This document shows, one piece after another, positions 33,694-36,440 of a stretch of 36,440 nucleotides of DNA. A model generated the notes under the pieces. The model was given only the letters and a program-made list of their open reading frames with translations. It was not told the origin of the DNA and did no database searches. Source of the DNA: Verrucomicrobiota bacterium (GTDB taxonomy: Bacteria > Verrucomicrobiota > Verrucomicrobiia > Opitutales > UBA2995); NCBI GenBank assembly GCA_027622555.1, contig JAQBYJ010000056.1, positions 1 to 36,440 of the forward strand, read 5' to 3'. The position numbers were made by a program, and so were the translations under genes. Each line of letters opens with the position of its first letter. Position 1 is the stretch's first letter.

Positions 33694-34184
33694 AAACTTT
33701 GAAAATCAATAACGATCCTGCCCTAGAAGCTGCCAACATCAGACCAGTCCCAAAGGTATTTGAACGAGAAGGATCATTCCTCCATGAACTAGTCTGGAAA
33801 GATGGACCCTGGGCTATTTACCGCTATCGGTTTATAAAATCTGAGAAGGCAGAACCTCATTGGAAATACGAGGCTGTCATAGTCAGGATTTCGGAACCCC
33901 ATCCAAGAAGCGAAGACCGGAGACTACGTGAAGCCATGCCTTCGAATAGCGACTGGGGGAATTTTGCCTGGTCACTGAACACCATGGAGAAGGCTCAGGA
34001 GCAGATTGCCGACCAACGAATCAATAGAGGTGAAGTAATCGAGTCTAACTACTACTCACACTTCAGGAACAGTGTCGAAAACTCCAAGAACACTGGAGAT
34101 CTAAGTCAAAAGACGACTATACCCCCTTGTGAAGGTATTAAACCCCGTAGCGACAACGCTAATCTAGAAAGGGTTCAGTCATGA
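33690..34184 (+). CDS. hypothetical element protein, coupled
   Basis: I do not recognise this 164-residue protein. The GTG start is chosen by a perfect Shine-Dalgarno. The middle is compact and aromatic (FLHELVWKDGPWAIYRYRF, HWKYEAVIVRI, WGNFAWSLNTMEKAQEQI). The last 40 residues are polar and probably disordered. It shares GTGA with the gene before it and ATGA with the gene after, so the three genes form one coupled operon. The compact middle could bind DNA or a partner, but no family is clear. Confidence 0.75.
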   Translation: MKTLKINNDPALEAANIRPVPKVFEREGSFLHELVWKDGPWAIYRYRFIKSEKAEPHWKYEAVIVRISEPHPRSEDRRLREAMPSNSDWGNFAWSLNTMEKAQEQIADQRINRGEVIESNYYSHFRNSVENSKNTGDLSQKTTIPPCEGIKPRSDNANLERVQS

Positions 34185-34777
34185 TGTTTCCAACTGGCTA
34201 CCGAGGACTAAGCACGTTTCGCACTTTCGCAGAAATGTCAGGATTAGCTCATCCACTTGAAAACGTATTCTCTTTGTATGAGGAGATTCAAATCTCCAAA
34301 TCTGACACGATTCATATCAAAGAACCTGACGACTGGCTGATGCTGCTTGGTGTTACCGAAGAAGAGGTAACGGGTGAACAAATACAGAAGGCCTTACTGC
34401 GTTCCAGAATGATTGAGGCAACTGAAGATCCTCATGCCTTTAAGGCTAAGGAGTTCTGGAAGTTAAACGCAGGCCTAAAAGCTAACAGAACCAATGGCAA
34501 ACTTGGAGGAGCTAAGAAACATAAGAAAAGAACTCATGAAGAAACAAAGGAATCTACAAAAGAAATAAAGAAGGAACTTACAGAAGAACCTATCAATAGA
34601 CAAAGAGATGAAGGAAGTAATGAACTAACAAAAGAAGGAAGGAATGGATTAACAAATGAAGGAATTAATGAACGAATGAATGGACGGGTAACCAACGGGC
34701 AATCTACGGGTAACCCATGGGTAACCCATGGGAATGAACCATTCGTTCCGACTGATTGGGAAAAATATTCTCGGTAA
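34181..34777 (+). CDS. hypothetical element protein with octapeptide repeats
   Basis: The N-terminal half of this 198-residue protein (FSLYEEIQISKSDTIHIKEPDDWLMLLGV, ALLRSRMIEATEDPHAFKAKEFWKLNAGLKANRTNGKLGG) looks helical and is reminiscent of small phage or element replication-associated proteins, which is a weak analogy. A Lys/Arg-rich segment (about 112-118) follows, then a Glu/Lys/Thr-rich tail with three diverged eight-residue units (SNELTKEG, RNGLTNEG, INERMNGR). The start overlaps the previous stop (ATGA). A second in-frame ATG at 34184 is equally possible. The ParB-domain gene follows within 20 bases. Confidence 0.72.
   Translation: MMFPTGYRGLSTFRTFAEMSGLAHPLENVFSLYEEIQISKSDTIHIKEPDDWLMLLGVTEEEVTGEQIQKALLRSRMIEATEDPHAFKAKEFWKLNAGLKANRTNGKLGGAKKHKKRTHEETKESTKEIKKELTEEPINRQRDEGSNELTKEGRNGLTNEGINERMNGRVTNGQSTGNPWVTHGNEPFVPTDWEKYSR
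34616..34687 (+). repeat. three 24-bp tandem units encoding octapeptides
   Basis: The first two units share AACAAA and GAAGGA at the same places. The third is more diverged. The period keeps the reading frame. Confidence 0.6.
34711..34732 (+). repeat. 11-bp tandem direct repeat
   Basis: TAACCCATGGG occurs at 34711-34721 and again at 34722-34732. Each copy contains the palindrome CCCATGGG. The period of 11 does not keep the reading frame. Confidence 0.7.
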
Positions 34778-34795
34778 GCTCCTAACCCACGAACA

Positions 34796-35674
34796 ATGAA
34801 ATTTGTTGTACGCAAAGAATTTAAAGACCTGATACCACCGTCATCAGATGATGAGTCGGCTGGACTTGAGAAAAGTATTCTTAATGAAGGTTGTAGAGAT
34901 CCTCTTGTCCTCTGGTTTGATGAGGAGGAGGGGGAGCACTTCCTGATTGATGGCCATCAACGTTACGAGATAATTCAGAGGCTCGGTTTAAAGCATTATC
35001 AGACAAAAGTAATAAAACTACCCAAGGGTATGGAGCCCGAAGAGTGGATTGTGGAGAATCAATTCTCTCGTCGTAATCTGGATACCTATCAGCGGGCGAA
35101 TCTGTTTTTGAAACTGAAACCAGTATTGGCGGCTAAGGCAGAATTTAGACGAGCCACAGGATATTTTGGCTCTAAGAATGAGAAGCCTCCTACGGTGTTG
35201 ATGAATTCATCTACTCCTGCAAACACTGGGCTAGAGGCCGATTCACAGGATTTGTCCGTTCCTGCTGAAGAGGTGGGTGCTACCCGTAAGATGATTGCTC
35301 AAAAAGCGGGTGTCTCGGAAGACTCTGTAAGAAAGGCCGAGATTATCAATAACTCTGGAGACGAGGAGATAATCGCAAAGGCGAACGCTGGAGAAATTAG
35401 CCTGAATAAAGCCTACAAGGCGGTTACTAAACCTGAACAGCTCTCGATGGTGGACAGGTGGAAACCGGATACCTTCAAGCCTAAGATACTCGGAGAGGAA
35501 AAAGATAAGATCTGGTATGAAAAGTTCCGTAATTATCTTAGTAGTAAGATAGCCACGGCAAAGAATCGGAGAGATAACGAGATGTTGAAAAGAGAGGAAC
35601 AGATAGAGGCCGAACTCACCTTGTTTGTTTTGCGGGATGTCATACGGAAGCTAACCGAATTCAAACCGAAATAA
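34796..35674 (+). CDS. ParB-like DNA-binding protein
   Basis: The 292-residue protein has a ParB N-terminal domain (about 5-95) with IDGHQRYEI (51-59, the DGxxR nucleotide-binding signature) and ENQFSRRNLDTYQRAN (87-102). A KorB-like helix-turn-helix follows (about 163-210, MIAQKAGVSEDSVRKAEII then AGEISLNKAYKAV), then a charged C-terminal helix. ParB proteins bind parS and aid segregation, and related element proteins act as regulators. No ParA is seen in the window, so partition by this gene alone is uncertain. The DNA downstream is rich in inverted repeats that could be its binding sites. Confidence 0.86.
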   Translation: MKFVVRKEFKDLIPPSSDDESAGLEKSILNEGCRDPLVLWFDEEEGEHFLIDGHQRYEIIQRLGLKHYQTKVIKLPKGMEPEEWIVENQFSRRNLDTYQRANLFLKLKPVLAAKAEFRRATGYFGSKNEKPPTVLMNSSTPANTGLEADSQDLSVPAEEVGATRKMIAQKAGVSEDSVRKAEIINNSGDEEIIAKANAGEISLNKAYKAVTKPEQLSMVDRWKPDTFKPKILGEEKDKIWYEKFRNYLSSKIATAKNRRDNEMLKREEQIEAELTLFVLRDVIRKLTEFKPK

Positions 35675-35754
35675 AGGTTATGCAAGGTCTTGAACGAAAC
35701 TAACTTAATATACTTTTCAGCTTGGTAGGGCCATCACTGAACGTGGGACAAAAA

Positions 35755-35772
35755 TACAGTGAATCTACTGTA
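35755..35772. promoter_or_regulatory. inverted repeat, candidate operator or parS
   Basis: TACAGT (35755-35760) and ACTGTA (35767-35772) are perfect arms around GAATCT, about 80 bases after the ParB-like gene. Confidence 0.4.
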
Positions 35773-35781
35773 ATTAATAAG

Positions 35782-35812
35782 GTGTTAATACTATAATATG
35801 AGCGATTAACAC
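35782..35812. promoter_or_regulatory. inverted repeat, candidate operator or parS
   Basis: GTGTTAAT (35782-35789) and ATTAACAC (35805-35812) are perfect eight-base arms around an AT-rich centre. Confidence 0.4.
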
Positions 35813-35894
35813 TCTACTTAAATCAGGGTAATCCAACGTATCTCCAATCGAGTCATGGAGTTGCTAAGTATAATATTTTAAGTGCCCTCAGAAG

Positions 35895-36203
35895 GCCCCT
35901 TTTGAACTACGAGGTATATGTTCTAATGCATTACTGAGTGCAACGACCCTGGCCTGGGTTAAGGACAGACCAGCTCTTTAAGCACAGTCTGAAAATGATA
36001 TAAGCGCTCAGGATTGGTGAGCTGAATCTCCTGCTAGTTTGTATAGCTTCCGGTTGCAATTACCTACCTAATTGATAGGGTACAGAGGTGTTAAATCCAT
36101 AGCCCTTAATTGGGCTGAGAAGAGTGAGGGTTGCTGATTGAGGAATTGCAACCAACACATTAGCCCCAAGTGACAAGGGGTAGTTGCTTGGGGCGTTTCT
36201 TTG
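35895..36203 (+). ncRNA. candidate structured RNA with intrinsic terminator
   Basis: The plus strand can form a chain of stems: CAGAC/GTCTG (35966-35991), GCTCA/TGAGC (36006-36022), a long-range perfect GGTTGCAATT/AATTGCAACC (36052-36061 with 36144-36153), and AGCCC/GGGCT inside it (36101-36116). Last comes GCCCCAAG/CTTGGGGC (36163-36194). The 5' boundary is a guess. No known RNA family is recognised. Confidence 0.4.
36163..36203 (+). terminator. intrinsic terminator of the candidate RNA
   Basis: The perfect eight-base stem GCCCCAAG (36163-36170)/CTTGGGGC (36187-36194) is followed by GTTTCTTTG. The loop of 16 bases is long but contains AAGGGG, which may compete for pairing. Confidence 0.55.
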
Positions 36204-36209
36204 CCGGAG

Positions 36210-36233
36210 CCAATATACCAATATACCAATATA
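36210..36233. repeat. three 8-bp tandem repeats
   Basis: CCAATATA occurs three times head to tail (36210-36217, 36218-36225, 36226-36233). It is followed by CTGATA, a possible decayed fourth copy. Confidence 0.8.
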
Positions 36234-36294
36234 CTGATACGGGATAATTTCCTTGCCCATAAGTCACATACAATTAATCTTCTAGTGTAGTGCG

Positions 36295-36440
36295 TCAAGC
36301 AGTCTGTAACATATCAAGCTTTGCTCGAGCACGCTTTACTTTTTCCAGAATGTCCTTCGCGCTGGCGGTCCAGACGAAGGGTTTGGGGGCTGCGTTGTGT
36401 TGCTCAATGTAGTTGTTGATTGTGTCGATGAGTTCTGGAA
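36295..36440 (-). CDS. IS630-type transposase, C-terminal part
   Basis: The frame runs off the right edge and ends at TGA (36297-36295). The visible 47 residues include IDTINNYIEQHNAAPKPFVW, then TASAKDILEKVKRARAKLD. This is the characteristic end of IS630-family DDE transposases (xxHNxxPKPFVWTxxAxxIL). The catalytic D/D/E residues are outside the window. It faces into the integrated element from the right. Whether the IS sits inside the element or marks its decay cannot be told. I cannot place the terminal inverted repeat. Confidence 0.82.
   Translation of the reverse strand, partial: PELIDTINNYIEQHNAAPKPFVWTASAKDILEKVKRARAKLDMLQTA

Larger units (their letters stand above)
35675..36294. other. 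non-coding stretch with many inverted repeats
   Basis: About 620 bases contain no coding sequence I can support. They hold the repeats, RNA-like stems and terminator listed separately. The only long frames (minus strand, 36060-36298) lie over those stems and look like shadows. Confidence 0.6.

Noticed and set aside
35675-36294. Retron or diversity-generating template region
   Set aside because: No reverse transcriptase gene is in the window, and no variable/template repeat pair is visible.
36060-36298. Two minus-strand frames of 66 and 76 codons
   Set aside because: They lie over the stems of the candidate RNA and the CCAATATA repeats, with repeat-derived residues such as YIGILVYW.
1-36440. 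CRISPR array
   Set aside because: No regularly spaced repeats of 24-40 bases and no cas genes are present.

Overview
This window looks like a chromosomal stretch from a verrucomicrobium of the Opitutales type. That placement is inferred from protein character, not from a 16S gene. The pointers are a family-typical TonB-receptor plug-like segment (SPFVV...STLAGTR...DTGAT), a secreted protein ending in the Verrucomicrobia-type repeat domain (VIRGIG...NDNW...LVEVY), long-chain olefin (ole) genes, an archaeal/eukaryotic-type GlyRS, and an ECF sigma/VWA pair. Few genes have clear Shine-Dalgarno sites.

Layout: (1) 1-6.1 kb, minus strand: a small unknown ORF whose 3' end contains a terminator, a SNF2 helicase with a SWIM zinc-finger partner, and glyS. 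(2) 6.4-10.1 kb: oleC and oleD (beta-lactone/olefin pathway) on the plus strand, separated by a probably frameshifted secreted protein and a REP-like inverted pair. Two nested palindromic elements follow at 10.17-10.33 kb. (3) 10.4-16.5 kb, minus strand: an ECF sigma factor coupled to a membrane-anchored VWA protein that carries an anti-sigma-like N terminus and a TonB-plug-like segment, an M48 protease coupled to a YjgN/DUF898 membrane protein, and a TrmH-type RNA methyltransferase. (4) 16.5-21.7 kb: a TrmA/RlmD-type methyltransferase, a secreted Hcp-like protein, an RmlD-like reductase, hisC, and a CNNM/CorC membrane protein. (5) 21.7-27.5 kb: a polysaccharide export module (membrane TPR protein, beta-barrel, Wza-like, Wzc-like) with no glycosyltransferases nearby. 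(6) 27.6-30.9 kb, minus strand: a Sua5-type threonylcarbamoyl-AMP synthase, rpsR, a UPF0316 membrane protein, and a serine hydrolase with EF-hands.

(7) From about 31.1 kb to the right edge lies an AT-richer integrated element. It begins at a truncated 5' half of an Arg-like tRNA and has short tandem repeats in front of a tyrosine recombinase. Next come an unknown 255-aa protein, an AlpA/Xis-like protein, two translationally coupled unknown genes, and a ParB-domain protein. About 620 bases of non-coding DNA follow, rich in inverted repeats. They hold two operator-like palindromes, a candidate structured RNA ending in an intrinsic terminator, and three 8-bp tandem repeats. The window closes with the 3' end of an IS630-type transposase.

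The best leads for something undescribed are the sigma/VWA/TonB-plug fusion at 10.4-13.3 kb, the structured non-coding segment beside the ParB-like gene at 35.7-36.2 kb, the hairpin that overlaps the ribosome site and start of the wza-like gene, and the ORF at the left edge that would be transcribed without its stop codon.
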